From assembly GCA_032718475.1 (NCBI GenBank), contig JAUCBJ010001614.1, positions 1 to 49,068 of the forward strand: 49,068 nt of DNA, read 5' to 3'. The position numbers and the translations under genes were made by a program. Below are positions 9,089-18,052 of the stretch, piece by piece (the first letter of the stretch is position 1; each line of letters begins with the position of its first letter). A model generated the notes under the pieces. The model ran no database searches. It was not told where the DNA came from and saw nothing but the letters and a program-made list of their open reading frames with translations. The stretch is from Nemertoderma westbladi. Lineage: Eukaryota; Xenacoelomorpha; Nemertodermatida; Nemertodermatidae.

Positions 9089-9222
9089 AAGGGGCACCTT
9101 AGTGGAGTTGGTAATGAGTTTAGTCGTCCAAGCTTTGGACTGAGGGGCGTGGGATTGAGGGCGAGACGCCCTTCCCACACATAAAAATAGAAAATAAAAA
9201 TAGAAAATAAAAATAAAATAAT
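9089..9222 (+). other. short spacer after pol
   Basis: Non-coding. It ends in an A-rich stretch of AAAATAG-like repeats (9181-9222). No gene is visible. Confidence 0.5.
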
Positions 9223-9790
9223 AGTACATAGTAGGTACGCAGTTAGTAGGCAGAAGTTAGTCAGTAAGAAGGTACGTAGTACCTAGAGTTAGTCAGTTAG
9301 TTAGGAGGTACGTAGTACCGCTAGTTAAGTAGAGAGTTAGAGGGTACGTAGTACCGTTAGTTAGAGGAGAGTTAGAAGGTACGTAGTACCTAGAGTTAGT
9401 CAGTTAGTTAGGAGGTACGTAGTACCGCTAGTTAAGTAGAGAGTTAGAGGGTACATAGTACCGTTAGTTAGAGGAGAGTCAGAGGGTACGTAGTACCGTT
9501 AGTTAGAGAAGAGTTAGAGGGTACGTAGTACCGTTAGTTAGAGAGTTAGAGGGTACGTAGTACCGTTAGTTAGAGGAGAGTTAGAGGGTACGTAGTACCA
9601 TTAGTTAGAGAAGAGTCAGAGGGTATGTAGTACCGTTAGTTAGAGAAGAGTTAGAGGGTACGTAGTACCGTTAGTTAGAGAAGAGTTAGAGGGTACGTAG
9701 TACCATTAGTTAGAGAGTTAGAGGGTACGTAGTACCGTTAGTTAGAGAGTTAGAGGGTACGTAGTACCGTTAGTTAGAGCAGAGTTAGAG
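9223..9790 (+). repeat. minisatellite with GGTACGTAGTACC cores
   Basis: About 15 imperfect copies, period mostly 33-37 bp, each with GGTACGTAGTACC followed by a GTTAGTTAGAG-type segment. The core is a small hairpin (GGTAC/GTACC arms, 3-nt loop). Two longer units (starting near 9262 and 9380) are themselves duplicated. It lies inside the retrotransposon, between pol and the accessory ORFs. Confidence 0.85.
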
Positions 9791-10268
9791 GTAGAAGGGT
9801 ATATAAGATATAGATATTAGTTAGCAGTTAGTAGCGAGAGGGGGGGCATATGAGTACAGTTGGATAGATCGTGTAGGCCGCGCGACATATACTGCTGTAC
9901 TGCACAGGCCCACAGAGTAGGCCAGAATGTGGATTAGAGAAAAGAACAATCCATAGGCAATAGTAAGTAGTAGGACAGTAGAATTAAAATTAAAATTAAA
10001 TTAAAATTAAATAGAATAGGGCTGAAAGTTACAAATAATGGCAACACAAAGAAAGTTATTCTGGAACATAATAAAAGTAACGGACAGAAATTGTAAATTA
10101 GGCTCATTTACTAGCTTCAAAATTAATTAGTTATAATTTAGGTTAAAAGGCGCAGTTAAGTAAGGAATAGGCCATTATCGGACCGTACAGAACATCCTAG
10201 ATACATCACTCATCTGTATTGCGCCTTGGTAAGGCACCACCTTGCAGGTGAGCGAGTGAGTGTTCGGA
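9791..10268 (+). other. non-coding spacer with splice-like sites before the exonuclease ORF
   Basis: No ORF of note; A/T-rich around 9980-10010. CAG/GTGAGC at 10245-10253 fits a splice donor very well, and the AG at 10246-10247 after CCACCTTGC could serve as an acceptor 22 nt before the ATG at 10269. Either could serve a spliced subgenomic RNA for the downstream ORFs, as for env-like genes of other LTR elements. This is inference. Confidence 0.35.
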
Positions 10269-11249
10269 ATGGCGAGCAAATTGATCAGAAAGAGAAAGGC
10301 GGAGTCAGGAGGAAAGGAGATGCTGGTGGATTTCACCGAGAGGCATCCGGAAGAGAAGACGAGAGGATACTACGAGAGGTTGGAAAGGGGTCACGCGGCA
10401 CGAGCGCTGCAGGATCACTTCCGGGAGATGCACGAACAGCGGCTGGTCGGGACCTACGGGACGCCGTCGCTGGATAACGCGATCTTCCAACACTTCCACT
10501 ACGTGGTGAAAGGGGACAAGGCGAAGTTCGGGATTCCGAAGTACCCGAGGGAATCACCGAGGAAGGACTGGAAGAGATTCATAGAGTCCGTCAACAGAGG
10601 AGGATATATGATCCTAGACGACGAGGGAACCGTGGAAGACGAGGCGGGTTCGAGACGAGGAACGGCGGGGTCGGCCAGGACCATACTCCTACATTTGGCC
10701 GCGCCAAATGGGGACATCTTCTTATTCGATCTAGGAACGTATGGGAAGAAGGACGGGCCGAAATTAAACCGGTTACCGAAAGCGGTACAAGTCTTGGTAA
10801 GAGAGAAGTCGACGACGAAAGTGGGATCAGCGATTCACGAGGATGCGGAGAGAATCATCGGTCCGGACGCCACCAACCTCCTGGATATGCAGAAGGTCTT
10901 TATGGCTATGACGGCACCGGATGGGTTGGGGGTAGTCGAAAACACAGGCCAATGCGGGGCGGTGGCAATGGGCCAATTATTGGGGCTCGTGTGCCACAAA
11001 CCGATGGATTGGGGGAAGTTCAGGGAAGAATACGGAGCAGAACTAGCGAACTCGCTAAAGTGGGGAGCGAGACCGGGAAAGCAAGAGGTATATCAATTCC
11101 GCAGAGGAGCGATAAAGGTATATCAGAAGCGATATATCCTGCAGGAAGATTGGATGATGATAAGTTTGCTTAACTTATTTATGACCGTGGTTATCGAGAG
11201 GGAACCAGGGGCATTTCTGTTATCGGGATCACCCCTAAGCTACATGTGA
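10269..11249 (+). CDS. DEDD-type 3'-5' exonuclease-like protein inside the BEL element
   Basis: 326 residues from ATG 10269 to TGA 11249; the start is the first ATG of the open frame and is followed by a basic, nuclear-signal-like KLIRKRK. From about residue 95 the layout matches the DnaQ/RNase D fold: an exo I motif D-x-E (D117, E119, in LDDEG), strands with ILLHLA and IFLFDLG, an exo II segment KVGSAIHED with D192, then LLDMQ and a later helix with Y289 and D294 as the probable exo III. The order and spacing resemble WRN/RNase D-like exonucleases, which remove nucleotides from RNA or DNA 3' ends with two metal ions. The Tyr-to-Asp spacing is one residue longer than the usual DEDDy motif (Glu is at the standard place), so activity is uncertain. 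BEL elements are not known to me to carry such a gene. The next ORF starts 9 nt after the stop. Confidence 0.7.
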   Translation: MASKLIRKRKAESGGKEMLVDFTERHPEEKTRGYYERLERGHAARALQDHFREMHEQRLVGTYGTPSLDNAIFQHFHYVVKGDKAKFGIPKYPRESPRKDWKRFIESVNRGGYMILDDEGTVEDEAGSRRGTAGSARTILLHLAAPNGDIFLFDLGTYGKKDGPKLNRLPKAVQVLVREKSTTKVGSAIHEDAERIIGPDATNLLDMQKVFMAMTAPDGLGVVENTGQCGAVAMGQLLGLVCHKPMDWGKFREEYGAELANSLKWGARPGKQEVYQFRRGAIKVYQKRYILQEDWMMISLLNLFMTVVIEREPGAFLLSGSPLSYM

Positions 11250-11258
11250 GCCTTTAAA

Positions 11259-11507
11259 ATGGCCTTCGACGGTCTGGTAGACCACCCGGGGCTGAAGGGC
11301 GAGTCGGTGTACTATAACAGCCGGCATCTGGTAGACGGGGAGACAGATACGCCGTATCAGAGATGGGAGCAGCTAGAAACGGATAGACGAGAAGCAAAGC
11401 GACTGGAAGAAGTCGCTAGACGGGAGAGGATAGAAGCAGAGGAGAGGGAAGAGGAGGCCAGGACACAGAGTCGAGGAGACACGGCTTCGAGGAACAGGCG
11501 GGCTTAG
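11259..11507 (+). CDS. short charged ORF, probably the 5' part of the zinc-knuckle gene
   Basis: 82 residues. The ATG at 11259 has a good context (AAAATGG) and lies 9 nt after the exonuclease stop. The N-terminal half is mixed; the C-terminal half is a Glu/Arg-rich helix similar in style to the coiled region of Gag. The next frame (frame 2) is open from 11420, reads like protein from about 11460, and leads without a stop into the zinc-knuckle ORF, which has no upstream ATG. A one-base shift within 11420-11507 would therefore join the two. No known domain. Confidence 0.5.
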   Translation: MAFDGLVDHPGLKGESVYYNSRHLVDGETDTPYQRWEQLETDRREAKRLEEVARRERIEAEEREEEARTQSRGDTASRNRRA

Positions 11508-11572
11508 ACGAGCTTCATTGGACTTCGTCAGGGAGTTCGGGGGAGTCTCTAGGGCGAGAACTGGGATGGACG

Positions 11573-12823
11573 GTGGGATCACCGAAACAATCGACGTCGG
11601 GGTTGCAAGCGATGCCCATACCAGCGGGCGCCGAAGGCGACCAACCGCCAAGGAAGTTAAGGGAGTTAGAGGGATGGAGAGCCACGGGTGAGAGCCAAGG
11701 CGGGAAGGGACATAGTGGATCCATCGCGATACCGGGGTTGGAGCCACTGCCAGAGGAGGAGGAGGGCGACGACGAGTTCGGAGAGATGCCGCCCATCGAG
11801 AGGATAGGCCACTCGGACACGGACTGGGTTGGCGGAAGGGTGGTGACGGCCAGTGGGGCGAGGGCCTTCTGGAACAGATCTGGCAAGCGGACCTGGGTGC
11901 ACGAGGAGCCGGCGATGGATTTCGCGGGGAGCACTATCAGGTTGGGCGAGCAACCGGGGACGGCACCACGGATAGTATTCGGGGAGACGATGCCCGAGAG
12001 GGGCGGAGAGATCGACGTAGACAGAGACACCAACGTGGAGAAGTTCGCCTACCAGCGACTCCACAGACCGTGGAGGTCGCTTGGGACGAAAGACGACGTG
12101 GGGCGGGAGACATTGGTACTCGGCTGCGACTACTGTGGGAGACAGACCCACCAGGAAAGGAGCTGCCTGTACCGGTTCCAAAAGGGAACCTTTTGTCTCT
12201 ACTGCCGAGAACCAAGCCACAGGATGGGGGCGTGTCCACGGTTGCATAACCGATGTCCAAAGTGCCACTTTCGGGGACACTACGGACGCCAGTGCGACGG
12301 GATGGACGACGAAGAGAAGTTCAGGAGATTCGAGGAGTGGGCCGACGTTGGGGCTATGACGCGCCAGCGCATGAAGGCCCAGGAGTTCAAGTGGGGTTTC
12401 TTCCTTATCAATCAGGAGGCTCACATGGAAATCATAAAGCGGAGGCTACCGTTTACCTATCGAGAGCTAGCAACGGCGGCGTCGTATGCTGGAGTAATGA
12501 ACACACAAAGATATTTGGACAGGTGGACGCCACAGAACCGAGGGGAGTTTAGGGATTTCTTGGCGGAGCACGTACCGCAAGCAATGAAGATGATCCTATG
12601 GGACGCCACCAGAGGGAGACAACAGGGCCACTCTGAGGGGCCACCGGCGAAGCGATATCGGGCACTAATAACACCAGCACCCAAGGAGCCAACAACCGGA
12701 ATCAGCAGGGAGGTGGCGGCGAAGGTCCGAAAGCAGAAAGCGGATCCCAGAGGAGCGGTGGTAACCAAGAAACGACCCAGGGAAGAGGACGCCAGGGGGA
12801 ACTATCCCCAGAGGAACAGATAG
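11573..12823 (+). CDS. triple CCHC zinc-knuckle protein inside the BEL element
   Basis: Given here from GTG 11573, but the frame is open from 11420 and no ATG marks a start, so it probably continues 11259-11507 by frameshift or by a mutation. The N-terminal 170 residues are acidic and Gly/Pro-rich. Residues about 185-241 (12125-12295) hold three C-x2-C-x4-H-x4-C knuckles: CDYCGRQTHQERSC, CLYCREPSHRMGAC and CPKCHFRGHYGRQC. A helical segment follows (about 250-345), then a basic tail with KKRPREED. CCHC knuckles bind single-stranded nucleic acid; in retroelements they form the nucleocapsid. Pol already has one knuckle, so this is a second, separate nucleic-acid-binding protein. Adjacent to the exonuclease ORF, it may target that enzyme or act as an alternative nucleocapsid; both ideas are inference. 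Confidence 0.75.
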   Translation: MGSPKQSTSGLQAMPIPAGAEGDQPPRKLRELEGWRATGESQGGKGHSGSIAIPGLEPLPEEEEGDDEFGEMPPIERIGHSDTDWVGGRVVTASGARAFWNRSGKRTWVHEEPAMDFAGSTIRLGEQPGTAPRIVFGETMPERGGEIDVDRDTNVEKFAYQRLHRPWRSLGTKDDVGRETLVLGCDYCGRQTHQERSCLYRFQKGTFCLYCREPSHRMGACPRLHNRCPKCHFRGHYGRQCDGMDDEEKFRRFEEWADVGAMTRQRMKAQEFKWGFFLINQEAHMEIIKRRLPFTYRELATAASYAGVMNTQRYLDRWTPQNRGEFRDFLAEHVPQAMKMILWDATRGRQQGHSEGPPAKRYRALITPAPKEPTTGISREVAAKVRKQKADPRGAVVTKKRPREEDARGNYPQRNR

Positions 12824-13496
12824 GTTCCCAGGGCTGAGGGAGAGAAACTGGGACTTGGACGTGGTACGCCTGGAAGGCGCCGCGTGGGACGTACGAACTA
12901 TTAAGTACAAATCTAATTAATGCAAATAATCATATAAGTGCAATTCGTATGTACGTACGTAGTAATTAGTAATCTACAAATATACGTTCGGAGTAAGTAC
13001 TATAGTCATACAACCTTTCTCAATTAGCTACTGGGACTGGGGGGATAACTGACTATGGCACTATGGACGAGACACCAGACAATTTCACACTTCTTGAGTG
13101 CGACGGCACAAGAGGGGGGGGGAGATTCGTCAGAAGGGATGAGGCAATCGAAGTGGGGTTGAGGAACGGAGCAATAGTGCGAAGTGCGGAGAGAGTGCGG
13201 ACGCAATTCTAGTGTGTGGGGGGGGGGAGAATAAGAGGCTGAGTGAGGGACGAGGAGGTCCGAGGGTATGAGAGAGTTAGGGTGAGAGTGGAGAAGAGAT
13301 AGGGCGAAAGTGTTGGGGAAACAAAAGTCGCGTGAGAGGTGAGCGCGATCGGCCCGACATGAGACGCCAGGCATACAGGGTAGCGTTATCATACCCATAG
13401 GGAGCGGCCTGGAAAGCCGGCTCCGAGAGAAAAGAATTCCACCCCACACCCGATACTAGATCGGGATCCAGCGGGATTGTAGCGCACTTAAGGTGG

Positions 13497-13525
13497 ATGC
13501 TATCTTCTCACCGGGAAGATAGCAT
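13497..13525 (+). other. stem-loop next to the polypurine tract
   Basis: Perfect 11-bp stem ATGCTATCTTC / GAAGATAGCAT with a 7-nt loop, ending where the purine tract begins. Confidence 0.75.
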
Positions 13526-13534
13526 GGGGGGGAG
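13526..13534 (+). promoter_or_regulatory. polypurine tract
   Basis: GGGGGGGAG lies directly before the TG of the 3' LTR, the standard place for the plus-strand primer of an LTR element. Confidence 0.75.
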
Positions 13535-14081
13535 TGTTAGCTTATTCAATCCCGCTAACACCCCATAAAGTTAAGCCGATAAGCAATATTGGGGGCCACG
13601 AGATTGGGTAATCAACCAACTCGTGCCACCCCAATAAAATGGGAAGGAGAAACACAATGAGGGTCAGGGGCCAAACCCCTAACCCAGAGAGAACAGGTGG
13701 AGTGAACGGAAACACTCCAAAGGGCGCCAACAAGGGTATCAACCAATCAGAGGGGGGAAAGGCATCGATTAGGTAGAGTAACAAGGCCAACCGTGCAATA
13801 TAGCCAGTTGGCAGTAATCATTTCAGTTCAGTTATCTCAGTATCATATTGGTGCTAGTTAGGTTAGTTAGTTTAGCTAGGGAAGGACCGGGACTTTAATT
13901 ACCGTATCCCGCCTTCTGTATACGACAACATTATTCATATACCTATATCTTTATACCCTATATCTATATCAGTTATTATATACGACGAACGACACGAACT
14001 CCTTTCACCTTTCATACACACGGCGGGGACGCGTGAACTAAACAACCGGATAAACCGGGATCCTTCCTGGATCCCGTCACA
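13535..14081 (+). repeat. 3' LTR (547 bp)
   Basis: Starts TGTTAGC and ends GTCACA, so it has the usual TG...CA ends. Its first 26 bp form an inverted repeat TGTTAGC - 12 nt - GCTAACA. Positions 13563-14081 match the visible 5' LTR with two substitutions. The terminal hairpin recurs at 14056-14076. Confidence 0.96.
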
Positions 14082-15319
14082 TAGAATGCTATGAAAAAAG
14101 CATGTCAAAACTTTTGAACCAAAACTATAACCATCACAGCTAGCTATCCGATAATGACATATTGTAAGACAACTCAAAAGCGAAATCCTGAACAACTTAT
14201 GGGTGAATGAGATTAAATGATTGGATGCAATGTAAAAAACATTGCCAAGCACTCTGAACGTGAACATGCCATCTCTGGAATTCTCTTGCACGCAAGTATT
14301 GCATTTGCTTAGTATTTGTGCCATGACTCATCAGTGGACTATGAATACATTTAAATTCATGTTGACTCCATATCCACTCATACCTATACAGACAACCTAC
14401 ATGAAAATGGATTACCAGAATGATCTGAGACCTCCAAGTCCACATGATCCTTCTGACAACAAAGATATTAGATTTCGTTCCTTCATGCAAGCCGTGGCTC
14501 AAGACCTTATATATACCTATATAGATATATTATATAGACCTTATAAATATTAATAATTTGGTAGGACATGCATTGATGACCCATTTTTAGCGCCAATATG
14601 ATCTCGCCAGTTGGCAGGTGCCTCATCCATACGTATGAAGGGATGCTAAGAATGTAATGAAACATTCCAACATTCCAATATTCCTGAAAATGTCTGTAGA
14701 AGAATGTTTCGCAATAACCTTCAATTTACACTCTATGGTATAGGGGGAGGGGGGGGGGGGGGTGGATGTTAATAAAAAAAATTTATTGTGAAAAAAAGTT
14801 TCGGACAAGTAAGCAGGCCGCTACTCTTGCAATAAAGATTTGTATTTCTCATTTGTATTTTCTAAAAACGTTTCCTGTTAAGAATAATAAAAAACAAGCA
14901 ACTAAGACCGACGGATGAAGAAACAAATGCATATTAAATGCGCTTCACATAAGCTCTCTCTAAAACTATTTATCTGGTATGGTAGGTATTGGTATAGAGT
15001 ATTACATATTCCCGTAGTATCGCCCTTACAGTAGTAATTCGTGACACGCCTCACTCCGAACTCCCACTAACGTGGAGCTGCAGAACATGCCGACACCAAC
15101 ATAATTGATTTCAATCAGTTTTAAGTAAATATAAAGCCTCTTATATCCCCTACTCAGTCAGCCCTACAATGAGCCACTCCTGTCTGTTGTACCTCCCATC
15201 CTTAAGTAATTACTGAGGAGATTTAAGAATCACGAAGGAAGCATGGCTCTGTGGTGATTGCAAAGGTTACGAAAGTTGTTGAAGTCATTAAAAGCAAACT
15301 TTTAACGTAAATTTTCAGG
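14082..15319. other. intergenic, no gene seen
   Basis: AT-rich host DNA right of the retrotransposon. Short open frames (for example 14242-14553) have no recognisable similarity. G14 tract at 14749-14762. Confidence 0.5.
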
Positions 15320-15594
15320 CCCATGTGAAGAATACCAGACTTTCTTCCGTTATATTTCACTTGGCAGTTACCCCCATGTGAAGAATACCAGGTTTTCACC
15401 AAAACCACAGGTTACAGAAGGGCTGAATCTAACCAAAACAATAAACGAATTAGTATATGTACAGGTTATAAGACAGAAATAAGCGCTATAAAAAACTTAA
15501 TAAAGATAAATTTAAAAAAAATAAAAAATCTTCATATATAAAATTCCAATAAAAAGTCGACCGAAAAGTGAAATCCTGGTATTCTTCACATGGG
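15320..15594. repeat. inverted-repeat element (19-bp motif, three copies)
   Basis: CCCATGTGAAGAATACCAG occurs at 15320-15338 and 15373-15391, and its exact reverse complement at 15576-15594. The outer pair delimits 275 bp, possibly a degraded MITE. No target duplication is evident. Confidence 0.55.
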
Positions 15595-15597
15595 CGA

Positions 15598-15735
15598 ATT
15601 TTCACTGACTTTAATCAATTTTTCACTAATTGTAATCAATTTTTCACTAATTGTAATCAATTTTTCCCTAATTGTAATCAATTTTTCACTAATTGAAATC
15701 GATTTTTCACTAATTGTAATGAATTTTTGACTGAT
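15598..15735 (+). repeat. 21-bp minisatellite
   Basis: About six copies of TTTTTCACTAATTGTAATCA plus one A, directly right of the inverted-repeat element. Confidence 0.85.
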
Positions 15736-17806
15736 TTATCAACACTATATTGCATCATTTGTACCATTAATAAGATCTATTATGTTATTATGTTATTATT
15801 ACTATTATGCAATCATTATGTTGTTGCTCTCAGACACAGAAAATAAGAGTTTCCTCACCATTTCTATAATGTTTAAAGAACGCCTTAAGGAACTGAATGT
15901 CAATTCGAACAGGAAATAATTAAAATAGGCTTGTTCCGGGGGATCGATTTACATAAATCCATCTAGAGATAAGTGCATCATCAGACAGTGTACATCGATT
16001 TCAACAGGTCAGAGAGTAACAAAATTTGCACACCTGCGGATTGATTAGTTCGCATGAAATAGCAATCGGAAAAGGGCGGTCCACGCCTGGAGAAAAACTC
16101 CTCTGCCATTGCTGAGGTGTTGGGGATAAAATTCCCTCATACACTGTGCTAATTCCCTCACTGTGTACATTCAATACACAGTTACCTCTTGTACTGGTTA
16201 CCAGGGGTTAGTAGTTTAGTAGTAGCATGGTAATTTGAATGGTAAATGGTAAACATAAAAGAGGTAAACATCCTCGCTCAAATATCTGTCAACTTTTCTC
16301 ATATTTGGATCTCTCGTGTCAAATGTTCTTCGGGATCTCCGGAGGATAGCGCGTTCACCACTACCCCAATGACTACTGTCGTAAAGCAGTCAGACTGTGT
16401 TGTTGGCGATAAGGAAAGAGCCAACTGGAGGGAGGAAAGGTGGAGAGGTCTGTCATTGACAATCCTGAAACGTCTGATAAAAGACTAATAGTCTTCATAA
16501 TGCAGATGAGTTGAGGATCTGATCCCGTACTGCGGTGGTGTTGTGTTGCGGGGGCGGTTGTCATTACCTGGGCATTACATGATAGACTTTCCTACAGACC
16601 GACCGACCCAGAAACAAAGCTGCCCCAATCCACTCGATCAGAAAATTCATTTTCCAAGTTCGGCGATGTTATAAAGTATGTTTTGTCTTGAACAGCCGGG
16701 AGCCGGCGATGGAAAGTTATTGACAGTCCACCACCATGTCTGATGAAACCAGGAGAATTCCGTAGCACAGGGTTGTGAACAGCAGTTTTAGGCGGCGGGA
16801 TTACAAAGAGGTCCATTTTGGCAATGAGACGTCACCAAAATTATAACAAAGCATCTTTATTTCTTGTCCCTTGCACTATGGTCGCGCCCTTTTCCTAATA
16901 GATAGTTAATTTATTTCCCATAAAAGCCATCGTATAACCTTCATCCACAATATTATAAGTGCAGCTTATCCAATATTGTGTACCTTGCGTAACATTTGGT
17001 ATATTCAGCAGTGCCCAGCAAGAAGCAGCGCAGGCTCTACTGCTTCACATAAAATCCGCACCCTTGGGCTGATTTCTAGATTATACACGTTAAGATGATT
17101 ACATTATAGTGGTGTGGGCCTGTAATAGTGTGCAGTGCAGTGGTATATGGATAATTGGATTGGTATGTAGATATTGGTAGATTATTTTTAATATTATTAT
17201 AATTAAATAATAATATAATTTTTACAATTAGTATAATTAAAACGTATTTTTAAGAGGAACGAGTTGTAATACTATAGGAATAGATACACCTCACATTCGG
17301 CAATTGTACCCTATCGCTAATGACTCCCTGGACAAGCCTCTCATTTTTAGCGTACAAACGAATTCCTGGACGAACTCAACTACAAGATTCATTGACACAG
17401 ACGATGGCAATTAAATTTGCCCATTTCATTATCACCCTCCGTAATATTTCACACTCCATAAAACTCAAACCATCATCGCAAACACATATAAACCAAGAAA
17501 CATTGGATCTCAATATGGTATAATATAATACTTTACTTAAGAGTTGATCTTGTACCGGTATACTATAAACTGTAGACAGCCCGCTGGCAGGCTCTATACC
17601 AAGGTATATGAAGACAGGGAGGGGTGCATTAGATAATGATACTTTTTTTACCTTGTTAGATTTAACTTTACTCTCGCTGACCAGGACCATCTATTCCCGT
17701 CACTTACACGGAAATTTTGTTATACTAGCCTATATATTAAGGCTTTTATATCTAATGAATTATTCACCAGGCAACCCTTTTCTCTGAGGCGATTGCTGAG
17801 ATTATT
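15736..17806. other. intergenic, no certain gene
   Basis: AT-rich. Apart from the small minus-strand ORF at 16592-16816 nothing is recognisable. The later exons of the GPCR whose first exon is at 19280-19654 should lie in this direction, but no TM4-TM7 sequence is seen here. Confidence 0.45.
16592..16816 (-). CDS. small ORF of unknown function
   Basis: 74 residues on the minus strand from an ATG with strong context (CCAAAATGG). It begins MDLFVIPPPK, has no signal peptide or membrane segment, and its composition is less biased than that of most open frames nearby. I do not recognise it. It could be a short first exon or chance. Confidence 0.22.
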   Translation of the reverse strand: MDLFVIPPPKTAVHNPVLRNSPGFIRHGGGLSITFHRRLPAVQDKTYFITSPNLENEFSDRVDWGSFVSGSVGL

Positions 17807-18052
17807 TAGTTAGGATCCTATTAATATTTAGTTAGGATCCTATTAATATTTAGTTAGGATCCTATTAATATTTAGTTAGGATCCTATTAATATTTAATTA
17901 GGATCCTATTAATATTTAGTTAAGATCCTATGAATATCTAGTTAGGATCCTATTAATATTTAGTTAGGATCCTATTAATATTTAGTTAGGATCCTATTAA
18001 TATTTAGTTAGGATCCTATTAATATTTAGTTAGGATCCTATTAATATTTAGT
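17807..18052 (+). repeat. 22-bp minisatellite (BamHI-site repeat)
   Basis: About 11 copies of a 22-bp unit containing TTAGTTAGGATCCTATTAAT. Two copies carry point changes (TTAATTAGG; TTAAGATCC with ATGAATATC). The same unit resumes at 19242-19272, on the other side of a LINE fragment. Confidence 0.93.

Larger units (their letters stand above)
12824..13534 (+). other. 3' non-coding region of the BEL element
   Basis: No convincing ORF; a minus-strand open frame at 13024-13449 has the composition of a shadow. G-rich runs at about 13109-13120 and 13216-13227. It ends in a hairpin and purine tract next to the 3' LTR. Confidence 0.6.
1..14081 (+). mobile_element. BEL/Pao LTR retrotransposon with extra 3' ORFs
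   Basis: A complete retrotransposon apart from the first 28 bp of its 5' LTR. The order is LTR, leader, fragmented gag, pol (protease-RT-RNase H-integrase), a repeat-rich spacer, three further ORFs, a hairpin with a purine tract, and the 3' LTR. The RT with a YVDD box, the DUF1759-like gag and the DUF5641-like tail after integrase place it in BEL/Pao. The LTRs differ at 2 of 519 compared positions (245 C against 13807 G; 389 A against 13951 T), so insertion is recent. The target-site duplication cannot be checked because the left flank lies outside the window. At more than 14 kb it is long for the group; the extra length is the region between pol and the 3' LTR. Confidence 0.95.

Noticed and set aside
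13024-13449. 141-codon minus-strand ORF before the 3' LTR
   Set aside because: Composition of a G-rich strand read backwards; no similarity and no start context.
17376-17690. Minus-strand ORF as a later exon of the GPCR
   Set aside because: Lacks transmembrane segments and any TM4-TM7 signature motif such as CWxP or NPxxY.
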